Below, one piece after another: positions 35,001-42,345 of a DNA stretch of 64,000 nucleotides (position 1 is the stretch's first letter; every line of letters begins with the position of its first letter). The notes under the pieces were generated by a model. That model saw nothing but the letters and a program-made list of their open reading frames with translations, was not told the DNA's origin and made no database searches. The translations under genes and the position numbers were made by a program. Source of the stretch: Arbacia lixula. Lineage: Eukaryota; Echinodermata; Echinoidea; Arbacioida; Arbaciidae. Location of the stretch: the NCBI GenBank assembly GCA_963669155.1, contig OZ022578.1:6885387-6949386 (forward strand). Reading direction: 5' to 3'.

Positions 35001-37588
35001 CTGCCGAACTTTGTTCAGGCGAGACAAAAAACAAGCTATTGAATCATTTGACATAAGTAAGGCAATTATGATGGGTTTGGGGACTTCTTTAGGATTTCAT
35101 GTTTGCCTGAATAAGGAACAGTATCAACAATGCAATGTGCTTCAATTACCTTTCCTTACAGCTGCTTGTTTCTTCAAGTCACTTTGTGCCTCAATCTTGT
35201 AGCATATTTTTGGTTACATATTTTTCAACGCACCATTATGTTTTTGCATGAACTTCTCATTCCTGATTTTGAGTCTCAATTGTGGATTGTGATATTAAAC
35301 TTAATACTACAATTATTACTACTACCAACAGGTGTTTCACCAAGCTATGCATAAGCTTTGAGATATTTTATGCACGACTGGTGACCTGCTTTTGTGCTTA
35401 GTGAGATTTGTACCTGTTTTACATGGTGGGAGTTCATTTCCAACAATCTTCACCAAATTTGGCAAATCATAAACTTTGTAGTCAGATGCTCGTTAATAGC
35501 AAGAATTTAATTTACAAAGATCTGATTTCACCTTTAGCTGATTTGAGAATCTGATTTAGCACAAGAACAGGTCACCGGTCATGCATTTGTATCTTACGAA
35601 CATCTTGGTGAAACACCTCTCGGTACCATTCGGCACACTCCGTACCTCCACAGGTCTGTCCAGTTTCTGATACAAGCCTGCAAGCTTCTCTTTGATCTGT
35701 CTCTCTTTAGTCTCATCTCCGAGAAGTTTGATGAGCTGATGATAGACGTCGACTAAGCGCTCCCTGTCTGCTGGGGTGTCATACTTCTCATGCAGGGCAC
35801 AGGAACCCTGCCGAAGGTTGGACGAAAGAAACCTTTTTCATAACATATTTAAATTCATGGATGGTATAATAAACCATGTATGCCAGATTTTTCAGACAGA
35901 TAATTGTTTTCAATGCAGGCTTCATGATGTCATGGTTTGTGGGCAGGGAATTTCCCAAACCATGAGACTTAAGTCACATGGCGTACAATGTGTTATTTTT
36001 CAGTTTGAGGATGCATTTGTAAACTACACAATGTTCAGAGTGTGTCGAGCAAACTATCAAGGAACACAACGTTACATTCACCTGTCTTCAGTGAATGCAC
36101 TTTTACATCTTCTATGTTGTGTGGAAAAGCTTTGTACTTACCATGAGCAACACATTTCTTTGAATTTGCATATATTGAAAACAGTCAATTGCAAAAAGAG
36201 AAGTTCAGGTAAAACACTTTTGAGGAATGATCGCATGGAAGCATCTTTACCTGCTTTTATAGCAAATTCAATTGTCTAAATTCTGTACATTGTATAGACA
36301 TAAATATCGTTTGCACTTGCTGGCAATGGGTAAGAATCATACACATGAAACACTAAAATACAAAAAGCACTGGAAACAGGCATGACATTGTGGTATTTCT
36401 CTCCATACCCATTCTGTCTTCTTGAGATGTGCATACAATGTGCATTACAACATTGCCCCTTCCTATTTAGCTAATTTAGTTTCCTCATATCGACTTTCTA
36501 GAACTCTTTGATCAAGCCCAAAAGCATTATTTACTGTTCCTCTAATCTTAACCAAATTATACAGTGAGTGTCTCTTTACACTTCCCTCAGCAGCTTTATG
36601 GAATGCAATTCCTGATTCAGTGAAACACCAAAATGATTAAGATAAATTTAGATTTTCTCTTAAAGGGTATTTATTCAGTAACTAGTATATCCATATATAC
36701 TTATAAACTCAGTGACCAACACCCTATGCACAACCTCGCTTTTAAGTTACTTCATTCTTACTATAATTTTCTAACTCCATCTGAGCAGATAGGAATATGC
36801 TTTCTAGCCATGTGTTATGCGCTATAAGAGAAACAAGCATTTCTATTGTATTATTTTGTGAAGAGACTGACCTGCCACGCTAGGAGTTGTGTTGGGTCGA
36901 CCTGAATGGCTTGCCGGTACGCCTGGTCTGCCTGCTCTCTCAGCCCAGGCAGCTCCGTGGCACACTTTCCAACATACACTAGGGCATGATAATGGTCTGG
37001 ATCGAGGTCCAGTACAGCCTGGTATCGCGTTCCCACACAGAAAAAGAGCAATCAGATTACCCCCATAACAGAGAAAAAATACACAGGGGTTCTGGGCAAT
37101 TTTGCCCCCGAAATGCTTAAAAGAGCCCCCGAAATTCCCACGGACACAATGTTAAATTGAAGCCAAATGGTCAATGGGTTAGAAAAGGAGCCCCCGAAAA
37201 TTTTGAATTATTTTTTTCCCTGCCCCACAACAGGATTCTTAATGTGAGCTAGATTTGACAACTTTCAATTGTGTTATAAATATTGAAACATTTGATGAAA
37301 TTATTTCATTTGATGAGATTTCTTTCATTGGGTCAATTACCATACTTAAATGAAGGCCGTTAACCTACAAATTGATGGGGGGTTTTTTAATCCAAAGGAG
37401 GGCACAGAGATGGCAGTGAGGGCGGGAGGAATGCTGGCAGACACCCCCACCACGAATCTAAACTTTTTTTACACGTTCCATACCTTGGAGAAGTCTAGGG
37501 CTTGCTGGAAATCCTTTCCTCTGATGGCCTCTTTGGCTTTCTTGAAGACAGCCTTCAGCTCTTTGCTTCCACTCTGACCCGCTGCCAT
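1..37588 (-). CDS. SKIC3 (TTC37): SKIC3/TTC37, SKI complex TPR scaffold (C-terminus beyond left edge)
   Basis: The spliced minus-strand exons give a TPR protein colinear with vertebrate TTC37/SKIC3 from its first residues to about residue 1140 of roughly 1560. By family knowledge SKIC3 is the scaffold of the cytosolic SKI complex (with SKIC2 helicase and SKIC8), which feeds mRNA to the exosome for 3'-5' and nonstop decay. The start is the ATG at 37588-37586, giving MAAGQSGSKELKAVF, aligned with the family N-terminus. I count 34 exons (including one duplicated exon), about 3.53 kb of coding sequence, with AG/GT borders and matching phases at every joint. Diagnostic stretches are LLAWQ (exon 2), DLGINYYRQ, LAQHAFIKSIQ and WTNLG. 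The frame upstream of the ATG stays open to a possible 3' splice site at 37621, so a 5' UTR intron or an upstream start is possible. The introns hold the repeats listed separately. Confidence 0.95.
953..1517. mobile_element. Two adjacent foldback elements, family A
   Basis: One element (1197-1517) has terminal inverted repeats reading GTGTTTCACAAAGCTGTTC at the left and the complement of it at the right. A second copy at 953-1196 keeps only its left end. Other members are at 6227-6398, 12145-12447 and 35331-35618, all sharing the word GACTGGTGA inside the repeat arm and a CAGATTCTCATT-like interior. There is no ORF. They are non-autonomous MITE-like elements whose transposase source I cannot name. 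Confidence 0.75.
2705..2924 (+). repeat. Dispersed repeat with hairpin end (copy 1)
   Basis: The element begins near a TTGACCTTTGACCTC segment, has a GGACGGACGGACGG stretch, and ends in a hairpin: TGCCTCCG-GCCAC, loop TTC, GTGGC-CGGAGGCA with small imperfections. A partial copy (3352-3519) was carried along by the 595-bp duplication, and a diverged copy lies at 25555-25782. It has no coding capacity that I recognise. Confidence 0.75.
2757..3946. repeat. 595-bp tandem segmental duplication
   Basis: Unit 1 is 2757-3351 and unit 2 is 3352 to about 3946, with no net length difference and no substitution that I noticed until the far end. Each unit holds the 3' part of a dispersed hairpin-ended repeat, spacer, and one 78-bp exon of SKIC3. 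The near-identity suggests a very recent event or an assembly duplication. Confidence 0.9.
3147..3819 (-). CDS. SKIC3 (TTC37): Duplicated in-frame 78-bp SKIC3 exon pair
   Basis: Two apparently identical 78-bp exons (3742-3819 and 3147-3224) lie 595 bp apart, each with its own acceptor and donor. Each encodes 26 residues starting ALNVVKDQGDQART. Because 78 is divisible by 3 and both edges have the same phase, including both keeps frame and adds a 26-residue repeat within one TPR helix pair; including one gives the ancestral protein. The vertebrate protein has a single copy of this segment. Confidence 0.85.
4061..4241 (-). repeat. Dispersed coding-like repeat, copy 1 (unknown element)
   Basis: A minus-strand frame reads PPITHDDVFAYLN then ERMKRHKQDNGYRI. 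The same segment occurs at 8877-9161, so this is a dispersed element, not a host exon. The DVFAYL...K..DGYR pattern recalls an N-terminal domain of invertebrate transposon-associated SWIM-type proteins, but that is only a resemblance from memory. It lies inside a SKIC3 intron. Confidence 0.5.
4670..5130 (+). repeat. GGGA/GGAG purine-rich microsatellite tract
   Basis: About 460 bp of GGGAGGGAGGGAGG interrupted by GAGAGGGA units fills most of the SKIC3 intron between exons 4487-4580 and 5221-5365. The long open frames across it on both strands (Arg/Glu/Gly or Pro/Ser/Leu repeats) are compositional. In the SKIC3 sense strand the tract is C/T-rich; the opposite strand has many G-triplets and could form quadruplexes. 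Confidence 0.9.
6227..6398. mobile_element. Foldback element, family A (almost complete hairpin)
   Basis: Arms GGGTGTTTAACCAAGC and its complement are followed inward by CGTTCGTAAGTTACGAACG and a matching right arm, leaving only a short loop near TTCATTTGTTCATT. RNA from this region could fold into a hairpin of nearly 170 nt. It lies in the SKIC3 intron between exons at 5762 and 6674. Confidence 0.8.
8877..9161 (-). repeat. Dispersed coding-like repeat, copy 2 (unknown element)
   Basis: This is the homologue of 4061-4241, with the same peptide words (PPITHGDVFAYL, KRHKQDDGYRIF) and about 20 more residues on the C-terminal side before a stop. It lies in the SKIC3 intron between exons 8258 and 9650. 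Divergence between copies is moderate, suggesting old, separately decaying insertions. Confidence 0.5.
9210..9458. mobile_element. Foldback element with CTGACAAAAGGA termini
   Basis: TGCCCTACTCTGACAAAAGG at 9210-9230 is the reverse complement of CCTTTTGTCAGAGTAGGGCA at about 9438-9457. The 200-bp interior has no ORF. This is a single copy in the window. Confidence 0.7.
10322..10580 (-). mobile_element. tRNA-derived SINE
   Basis: On the minus strand the head reads GGCACTGTGGTGTAGTGG with an A-box-like TAGTGGTGAGA, and about 35 nt later a B box GGTTCGAGCCC. The body that follows has no tRNA anticodon arm or acceptor closure. This is the usual layout of a Pol III SINE with a tRNA-like 5' end. 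A truncated relative is at 20731-20832. Confidence 0.8.
10880..11040. repeat. (GT)n microsatellite
   Basis: Nearly pure GT/TG dinucleotide with GCATGTGTGTG interruptions, in a SKIC3 intron. Open frames through it are artefacts. Confidence 0.95.
11247..11745. repeat. Exon-edge minisatellite (4 units, CA spacers)
   Basis: Units starting near 11247, 11372, 11509 and 11646 each carry AGCTCACCTGATGATGTCAT plus GGGGCCAGTAG and GTGCAGGCATC, separated by (CA)n. The last unit is the real SKIC3 exon 11653-11745 with its splice donor. The three upstream units are copies of the 3' half of that exon with the donor, truncated at AGCAGCTTCTAG. A weaker trace lies near 11123-11158. Confidence 0.9.
12145..12447. 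mobile_element. Foldback element, family A
   Basis: Left arm starts GGTGTCACAAAGATGAGC and the right arm ends in TGCACATCTTAGGCGTG, with the family words ACTGGTGACCTGTTC and CAGGTCACCAGTCGTGC in inverted positions. It abuts the next foldback element. Confidence 0.65.
12446..12853. mobile_element. Foldback element with AAACGCG-rich interior
   Basis: It is bounded by inverted copies of GTGTTTATCAACT (left) and AGTTGATAAACAC (right). The interior repeats short words (TTTAAACGCG, GTTGATAAACGCACC, AAAGGCCTTTGG) several times. It ends 34 bp from the SKIC3 exon at 12888-12990, so it sits right beside that exon's splice donor. Confidence 0.7.
12888..25495 (-). CDS. SKIC3 (TTC37): SKIC3 exons 11-20 (central TPRs)
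   Basis: Exons in order: 25495-25392, 24479-24356, 23785-23706, 22947-22848, 21769-21645, 19889-19854 (only 36 bp), 15318-15234, 14269-14238 (only 32 bp), 13774-13674, 12990-12888. Joined codons keep frame throughout; for example VESFQAVLRADPDDKHCQECLAEAYL, shown here in pieces, spans exons 5-7 of this list (VESFQAVLRADPDD then KHCQECLAEAYL). TPR signatures include CYRKAYDLNP, KWAWLRLGL and AEAYLSRGSYNAALRAF. Two of these exons (21645 edge and 15318 edge) run directly into minisatellites made of copies of their own splice junctions. Two exons under 40 bp are easy for gene predictors to miss. Confidence 0.92.
13041..13182. mobile_element. Foldback element, family B
   Basis: Terminal GGCCCTGTTTCATAAA and inverted partner AACAACAGGCC, with ACTTACCATTAATGGTAA-like words at both ends and a CATGGTAAC centre. 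Relatives are at 19607-19829, 23423-23549, 30952-31105, 51025-51124 and 52281-52448. There is no ORF. Confidence 0.75.
13208..13320. repeat. (TC)n microsatellite
   Basis: CTCTCTCT tract with TATC interruptions. A T/C-rich stretch follows at 13440-13655 and on the minus strand forms a purine-rich segment beside the exon at 13674-13774. Confidence 0.9.
14796..15195. mobile_element. Foldback element, family C
   Basis: AGGGAAAGTCCACCCTGAAG at the left end is matched by TTTCAGGGTGGACTTTCCCT at the right end. The interior is A/T rich with no coding capacity. Related copies are at 57927-58403 and 62168-62653, plus a fragment near 46350-46480. It ends 39 bp from the SKIC3 exon 15234-15318, on the donor side. 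Confidence 0.8.
15290..18603. repeat. 51-bp minisatellite made of a SKIC3 3' splice site (~65 units)
   Basis: Period 51 bp, key word GCTAAACACTCCTGGCAATG then CCTACACAGGGACAAGAT and GGATTAATCTA; a few units are 1-2 bp shorter. The first unit overlaps SKIC3 exon 15234-15318. On the minus strand every unit reads CTTGTCCCTGTGTAG followed by GCATTGCCAGGAGTG, which is the polypyrimidine/AG acceptor and the first 20-odd bases of that exon. About 65 units by position arithmetic. Units differ by recurring point variants (GGG/GGT/TGG at the centre, TGG/TGA/TGC/TGT at the end). Not coding: stops occur in each unit. Confidence 0.95.
19607..19829. mobile_element. Foldback element, family B
   Basis: Starts GCCCTGTTGCATAAAAC and ends GTTTTATGCAATGGGGCCC. 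The interior has repeated ACCATTAATGGT / AAGGTTTCCATA words, some of them duplicated, making this a longer member. It is 24 bp from the 36-bp SKIC3 exon at 19854-19889. Confidence 0.75.
20731..20832 (-). mobile_element. Truncated SINE copy
   Basis: Shares the body words ACCCATTAACTACACC, GGGACAAACATGAG and the B-box region (minus strand GTTCAAGCCC) with 10322-10580, but lacks the A-box head. It lies next to the 64-bp minisatellite. Confidence 0.65.
20905..21670. repeat. 64-bp minisatellite made of a SKIC3 5' splice site (12 units)
   Basis: Unit of 64 bp: TAACCTCCCCACTCTATTAC, CTCTCCACTGCCTCTGTTG, CCTTCCCCACCCCCAGCC. The last unit (near 21625-21670) is the genuine end of SKIC3 exon 21645-21769. 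On the minus strand each unit contains GCAGTGGAGAG followed by GTAATAGAGTGGGG, the exon end plus donor. The Pro/Ser-rich open frames across it are artefacts of the repeat. Confidence 0.93.
23423..23549. mobile_element. Foldback element, family B (variant ends)
   Basis: GGTTTTTCAATTATAGTAAC at the left and GTTACAATAATTGAAAACC at the right, with ACTTACCAACCATCAATGGT and its inverse within. The ends differ from the GGCCCTG type, defining a subfamily shared with 51025-51124. Confidence 0.75.
25555..25782 (+). repeat. Dispersed repeat with hairpin end (diverged copy)
   Basis: Same order of blocks as 2705-2924 (GACCTTTAACCTCAATCAGA, CACACATGTGCCAAG, GATTCGGGA, GGATGGACGGAC, then the GCCTCCGGCCACTTCGTGG hairpin end). 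Substitutions are scattered throughout, and the last few hairpin bases differ. It lies in the SKIC3 intron between exons at 25392 and 26303. Confidence 0.7.
26214..37588 (-). CDS. SKIC3 (TTC37): SKIC3 exons 1-10 (N-terminal TPR arm)
   Basis: Coding exons in transcript order: 37588-37484, 37018-36872, 35807-35646, 34500-34375, 33699-33604, 33316-33199, 31463-31323, 30423-30322, 27600-27455, 26303-26214. Exons 1-5 are phase 0. Later joints are phase 1 (AB-type joints at 33199, 31323 and 30322), returning to phase 0 at 27455. The first two exons carry the N-terminal TPR pair (KAKEAIRGKDFQQAL, then YVGKCATEL to LLAWQ). Family knowledge places this arm as the flexible N-terminal part of SKIC3. Divergence from vertebrates is high in exons 4-9, so those boundaries rest on splice signals plus weak colinearity. 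Confidence 0.88.
27620..27880. repeat. ATAATAACAAT-type low-complexity tract
   Basis: About 250 bp of AATAAT/GATAATAAC repeats in the SKIC3 intron next to the exon 27455-27600. The Ile/Met/Thr open frames are compositional. Confidence 0.9.
28028..28135. mobile_element. Short foldback element
   Basis: GGGGCCATATTCATGAAAC at the left, GTTTCATGAATATGGCCCC at the right, with CTAGTTAGTTACT / AGTAACTAACGAGGCTAG next. It is separated by only TGG from the larger element 28138-30115. Confidence 0.8.
28138..30115. mobile_element. ~2-kb foldback element with TTAGCC/CTAAG arms
   Basis: Ends are GGGGCCGTATTCCATAAAC and GTTTATGGAATACGGCCCC, both flanked by TGG. The arms extend inward with many CTTAG / CTAAG words (TAAGCAATTTGTCTTAG, left; CTAAGAATTTTGTCTTAG, right) and contain secondary copies of the end motif (TATTCCATAAACTTAAGC at about 28230; TTTATGGAATACGCG at about 30007). 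The interior has no convincing ORF, but includes a 184-bp palindrome. It occupies most of the SKIC3 intron between 27600 and 30322. Confidence 0.75.
29465..29648. repeat. 184-bp near-perfect palindrome
   Basis: Symmetric about 29556.5 (centre AACATGTT). Arms include GCACTGCCCCGCATTGAATG and GTGCGTGAAGAGCGAAAA with their exact complements. I found one mismatch, in the A/T run next to the centre. There is essentially no loop. Open frames on both strands read the same peptide, as a palindrome requires. Confidence 0.95.
30952..31105. mobile_element. Foldback element, family B
   Basis: Starts GGCCCTGTTGCATACAACTT and ends AAGTTACATGCAACTGGGCCC. It has the family CCATGGTAATTACCATTGATG centre. It lies in the SKIC3 intron between exons 30322 and 31463. 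Confidence 0.8.
32123..33172. mobile_element. hAT-like non-autonomous DNA element with 8-bp TSD
   Basis: Ends TAAGCCTGAGTC (left) and GACTCAGGCCTA (right) are imperfect inverted repeats, followed inward by matching CGATT...ACCGG(T/C)...GATCGAAC words. Both ends are flanked by the direct repeat ATTTGTAA (32115-32122 and 33173-33180). An 8-bp duplication is typical of hAT and some other superfamilies. No transposase is evident in 1050 bp. It lies in the SKIC3 intron, and the right flank is only 18 bp from exon 33199-33316, on that exon's donor side. Confidence 0.8.
33876..34300. repeat. GATGGTGATAATGG low-complexity array
   Basis: Tandem GATGGTGAT / AATGGTGAT units with two embedded direct copies of a longer unit (starting GGAAATGACAGTGGTTAATG at about 33938 and 34084). 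It lies in the SKIC3 intron between exons 33604 and 34500. Asp/Gly/Asn, Met/Ile and His-rich frames are artefacts. Confidence 0.95.
34680..35030 (+). repeat. Diverged dispersed repeat (ACCAAGTTTGATCACAATTG)
   Basis: Two tandem halves share TGACCTTTGACC(T/C)CATCATCCTCAT, TTTGTACCAAG and GATCACAATTGATGCAGA. The 3' side ends CAACAGACTAACAG and CTCTGCCGAACTTTG. It looks like an old transposon or SINE remnant, with no protein signal. Confidence 0.5.
35331..35618. mobile_element. Foldback element, family A
   Basis: Left arm GGTGTTTCACCAAGCTATGC and right arm CATCTTGGTGAAACACC with ACTGGTGACCTG and CAGGTCACCGGTC inside. It lies about 30 bp downstream (in plus coordinates before) of the SKIC3 exon at 35646-35807, close to that exon's splice donor. 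Confidence 0.75.
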
Positions 37589-37740
37589 GGTAACGTCACT
37601 GTGTTGTACTTCATCCACATCTTGAAAAGAGAACAGATCATGCTATTGCTGAGGAATAGCTTTATACAATGTGTGCGATACAAAATGTCTGTTTATCTGA
37701 CTTTTTATTTTGTTTTTTTCAGATGGTTGATACAGATGTA

Positions 37741-37962
37741 CACTACAGCTCAAAGGAATTGGCAAAGGGAAAGGGAAAGGGAAGAAAGGGAAGGAGCCGC
37801 AGTTTTAAACCGCGGTATATTTTCTCCAGTTCAGCATGAAACACGATTCTTTAGCCTAAAAACCATCATGTTTCATGCTGAATAAGACAAAATTTAGTGC
37901 GGTTTAAAACTGCGGCTCCTTCCCTTTCCCTTTCCCTATGCCAATTACTTTGAGCTGCAGTG
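37741..37962. mobile_element. 222-bp foldback element, TA target duplication
   Basis: Left arm CACTACAGCTCAAAGGAATT and right arm ending AATTACTTTGAGCTGCAGTG, both preceded/followed by TA (37739-37740, 37963-37964). The arms continue through GGCAAAGGGAAAGGGAAAGG and GGAGCCGCAGTTTTAAACCG, so nearly the whole element folds. TA duplication and the CACTGCAG-type end fit a Tc1/mariner-derived MITE. It lies about 150 bp upstream of the SKIC3 start codon, in the promoter/5' UTR region. Confidence 0.85.
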
Positions 37963-38995
37963 TATCTTAGTTGTGACAGAAGGAGCTAGCTGTTTTAAAC
38001 TTTGTACATGTTCAAATTTGGTGGTTCTCATATGTCACTCTGTTTTTGCTCTTATCATCCTTCTTCGGGCAGAATCTTACCAGTTTCTAGAAATATATGG
38101 CGGTTGGGCAGGCAAACACCTCCATCCTGCCACGGAATGCAGCATGTTCTATGGAGTGCAAACTGAATACATATTTCAGACATTTTTCTGCCATTTTGTT
38201 TGTTAATATGAAAACGCTAATGCTAATGCATATATGAATACCGGTAAGTAATTTCACGCATGCGCACATTTTTTTTCCCGCTCGTTTGCCGTGTGCTATT
38301 TTTTTTTTCCTCGAACCGATTGACAATTTAAATATTCACAGCCAACAACCCGTCGAACAATCTGATTGGTCAAATTTATGTCAGACTCTAGTAAATTAAG
38401 AATGTCTGCGATAAACGTGTGATCGGTGGAAAGTACCGGTAAGCCTTTTCACCTTTTGATTTTTTCGGGGGTTATTTTAGTCCTAGAATTTCTTAATTTA
38501 TAATATAGATCTAATTTTCATTGAATTTGAAGTAGATTTGTTGCATCATAGCTTGAAAGATGTTAAAATTTTACTTTTTTAGACGAAGTAGCTATGATAT
38601 TTATCTCAAAATCCGTTTTCCCATAGACTTTGCACTAATCGGGTAACTTTCTACCTATGCGTGGGAACCTTGTATTTGCTTGTACGTTGTAAAAAACCTG
38701 CCATTATGCGTTCGGTGTGGATGTACCGTCTCTACTCGGGGGTATGTCCAAAAATGTCATTTTGATTTAAGAATGCCCCGAATGAGACGATTATCCTGTC
38801 TATAACCGTGCTTCCTCATACTCATAGCTAAAAATAAAGTTATGTTGTGTGATGGTGAATGTACCAAAACAACATCATTCATGGACACACGTACACACGC
38901 ACCACAAAGTCACAAACTAATGATTCTACATTCTACACATGTTTGTACGAAGCCCCAAACCGGACATTTTTGACAACGAAAAAAAAAAAAAAATA

Positions 38996-39190
38996 CTATG
39001 TACGTACGTAGTATTATTACGTACGTACGTAGTAATATTTCGTACGTACGTAGTATTATCACGTACGTTCGTAGTATTATCACGTGCGTACGTAGTATTT
39101 ATTACGTACGTACGTAGTATTTATTACGTACGTACGTAGTATTTATTACGTACGTACGTAGTATTATTACGTACGTACGTAGTATTACCA
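38996..39190. repeat. Subterminal ACGTACGTACGTAGTATT array (left)
   Basis: About nine units of roughly 20-22 bp, each with a self-complementary TACGTACGTA core and AGTATTATT/ATTTATT spacers. Confidence 0.9.
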
Positions 39191-40116
39191 GGTACCGCGC
39201 GCCGCGGCCATGCCGAGTGGATGTCGATCCTCTTCGAATGGGCGACAATGTCTTTAAAACCGATCTTATAACCATTTTTTATAAACATCTTAATAGGAAC
39301 TAACTTTTAGGGGATTAAACACGCCCAAGAAGCCTTCATGTAAATCGTTTGAACAGCACCGCGGCGTAATATAGTGAGGATTCTGACATTTGCAACTCCG
39401 CATTCATTCATTCATTCATTATCTTAAATTGTCCTCAACGGAAATTCACTTTGTTGGCATGAACTACATATTATATATATATACATGTATATATATATAT
39501 AGGTGAAGACAAACAAATTAAATGAAACGCCGGAGAAGAAAAATTATTCGAATTTTCGGTCATAGACCTTCATCAAGAATGAATGACTGAACAATTTACA
39601 CAAAAACATGATTGCGTACAACGAGCGTATTTTAAACTGAAACTAGGGGCGCTTATTACAATTTGTTACGTAGTACAAGATAGGCGTAAAACTAGGTAAA
39701 CCAAATTATAGAGTAAAATCCACATATCGACATGATGTAAAGTTCCTGCACAAAAAAAAAAAAGTGAAAATAAATCAAAATTAGGCGGTAGACTCATTAG
39801 GGATCCTGCAAAAAACAATCACAAGTAGTTACGTAAAGTTGCATATACTACATTACAGTAAACAAAATCCACTGGCCGACATTAGGTAAAATTCCTAGAG
39901 AAAATTCAAAATCAATAATAAGACAAAGAGTCAAAAGAGAGAGAAGAATATATCAGATATAAAAACGTTCACAATTCAGAGTCGGAGAATGAAAAGAAGA
40001 AGAAAGAGAAGAAGATGAAAGAAAGGGAAAAGAAACGTGAGAAAGGGATAAACAAAAAAGAGAAAAAAAAGAAGAAGAGAAAAAAAGAACCACTGTGGAG
40101 GAGCGCAGAGAGAAGA

Positions 40117-40157
<41 letters not shown>

Positions 40158-40176
40158 GGAAACAAATACATGTATA

Positions 40177-41320
40177 TCAGTGAGGAATAGATACAGGAAA
40201 GCTCCTGAATGAGACGTTCATTCCAATCGGTTGAAGGGTCCCCATCTGAAAGATCAGTCGTTCTTCCAGTATCTTCCGCTGCCCTTCACTAGTACATGCT
40301 GCCATTACTTGCACCTTCAGGTCATCAGTTGAATGGACACCCTGGTTGAAATGGGTAGCAACAGGCAGTCCGGGAGTCCGCAGCTTGATAGAACGCAGAT
40401 GCTCAGTTATCCTATCGGCCAGTCTGCGCTTTGTCTCCCCGATGTAAAGATGGTCGCATCTGTCGCAGCGGATGACGTAGATGACGTGCGTGGTGGTACA
40501 AGTGTAATTACCACGAACTCTCCAACTGCCCTTAGGTCCCTGGATCTGAGTAGAAGACGAGATGTGAGCACAGGTCTTGCAACGGGGCCTCCTGCAAGGT
40601 GATGTACCGGGATGTGTAGGATTCGAAGTAGCAAGGGACGAGCGCACTAAAGTATCACGGAGGTTCTTGTCCCTCCGGAATGCCGGCATGATGGGGTTGG
40701 TGCCAAACACGCGGCGTGTAGTCTCGTCAGCTTGAATGATGTGGTTGTTCTCCTTGACGATATTGGCGATGCGGCGTGAAGTCTGGTTGTACGTCAGAAC
40801 CAGAGGGATGCCAGGATTAGATGACTTTTCCCGGGGTTGAAGAGCCTGGGAACGGCTGGTCTTGGCAGCTTTCTCGAGAGCATTATTTGTCACGTGAGAA
40901 GGGTATCCTCTGATGGAAAAAAAGTTTTCCATCTGTGTGGCTCTCCGAGTGAAGGTGGGCGTGTCACTGCAAATCCGGCGGAGCCTCAGGAACTGTGAGT
41001 ACGGGATAGCTTTCTTGCAAGAGGGAGGATGTGAGGACTTAAAATTCAGATATGAATGAGAGTCTGTGGGCTTGTAGAAAACGTCGGTGCTGATACCAAC
41101 AGGAGTGATGTTGACTGTGATATCCAAGAAGTTAACGCTATGATCAGAGACACTGTGTGTGTACTTCAAGGACGGGTGAAAGTTATTGGCGTAACTGAAG
41201 AAAGTCTCGAGTTGCTCAGTGGAGCACGTGCAAGCGCCGATGAAATCATCGATGTACCGCTTCATGAGGACAGGCTTAGGTCCAGGGAACTTGCTGATCA
41301 TTTGCTCTTCGATGAAACCC
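40177..41320 (-). pseudogene. Penelope-like RT fragment plus GIY-YIG endonuclease (longer copy)
   Basis: From GFIEEQMISKF the frame reads PVLMKRYIDDFIGA, the YIDD being RT motif C, then VNFLDITVNITPVG and YKPTDSHSYL (thumb region), a linker CRRPRCKTCAHI resembling the zinc-binding linker of this family, and a GIY-YIG nuclease signature HVIYVIRCDRCDHLYIGETK with the catalytic Arg region RRLADRITEH. RT motifs upstream of C are missing, so this copy is 5'-truncated. The open frame continues upstream to 41463, but that part is the antisense of the other arm and is not real coding sequence. Confidence 0.88.
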
Positions 41321-42123
41321 GCCGGATTTGCAGTGACACGCCGACCTTCACTCGGAGAGCCACACAGATGGAAAACTTTTTTTCCATCAGAGGATACCCT
41401 TCTCACGTGACAAATAATGCTCTCGAGAAAGCTGCCAAGACCAGCCGTTCCCAGGCTCTTCAACCCCGGGAAAAGTCATCTAATCCTGGCATCCCTCTGG
41501 TTCTGACGTACAACCAGACTTCACGCCGCATCGCCAATATCGTCAAGGAGAACAACCACATCATTCAAGCTGACGAGACTACACGCCGCGTGTTTGGCAC
41601 CAACCCCATCATGCCGGCATTCCGGAGGGACAAGAACCTCCGTGATACTTTAGTGCGCTCGTCCCTTGCTACTTCGAATCCTACACATCCCGGTACATCA
41701 CCTTGCAGGAGGCCCCGTTGCAAGACCTGTGCTCACATCTCGTCTTCTACTCAGATCCAGGGACCTAAGGGCAGTTGGAGAGTTCGTGGTAATTACACTT
41801 GTACCACCACGCACGTCATCTACGTCATCCGCTGCGACAGATGCGACCATCTTTACATCGGGGAGACAAAGCGCAGACTGGCCGATAGGATAACTGAGCA
41901 TCTGCGTTCTATCAAGCTGCGGACTCCCGGACTGCCTGTTGCTACCCATTTCAACCAGGGTGTCCATTCAACTGATGACCTGAAGGTGCAAGTAATGGCA
42001 GCATGTACTAGTGAAGGGCAGCGGAAGATACTGGAAGAACGACTGATCTTTCAGATGGGGACCCTTCAACCGATTGGAATGAACGTCTCATTCAGGAGCT
42101 TTCCTGTATCTATTCCTCACTGA
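41320..42123 (+). pseudogene. Penelope-like GIY-YIG endonuclease (shorter copy)
   Basis: Starts at RRICSDTPTFTRRATQ within the RT thumb and is identical in its roughly 267 residues to the minus-strand copy, including CKTC and the LYIGETKRRL motif, ending VSIPH. There is no start codon of its own; the open frame upstream to 41056 is antisense of the loop. Truncated on arrival or by the inversion event. Confidence 0.87.
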
Positions 42124-42142
42124 TATACATGTATTTGTTTCC

Positions 42143-42183
<41 letters not shown>

Positions 42184-42345
42184 TCTTCTCTCTGCGCTCC
42201 TCCACAGTGGTTCTTTTTTTCTCTTCTTCTTTTTTTTCTCTTTTTTGTTTATCCCTTTCTCACGTTTCTTTTCCCTTTCTTTCATCTTCTTCTCTTTCTT
42301 CTTCTTTTCATTCTCCGACTCTGAATTGTGAACGTTTTTATATCT
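42120..42345 (+). repeat. (CT)n and T/C-rich 3' UTR of the Penelope-like copy
   Basis: A CTCTCTCT run of about 30 bp followed by TTCTTC-rich sequence. The mirrored copy is at 39955-40180 as GA/AAG-rich sequence, with the same run length as far as I can count. Confidence 0.85.

Noticed and set aside
41056-41319. N-terminal extension of the plus-strand Penelope-like frame
   Set aside because: It is antisense to the RT motif C region of the other copy.
41321-41463. N-terminal extension of the minus-strand Penelope-like frame
   Set aside because: This stretch is the reverse complement of the plus-strand copy's coding sequence, open only by chance across the inverted repeat.
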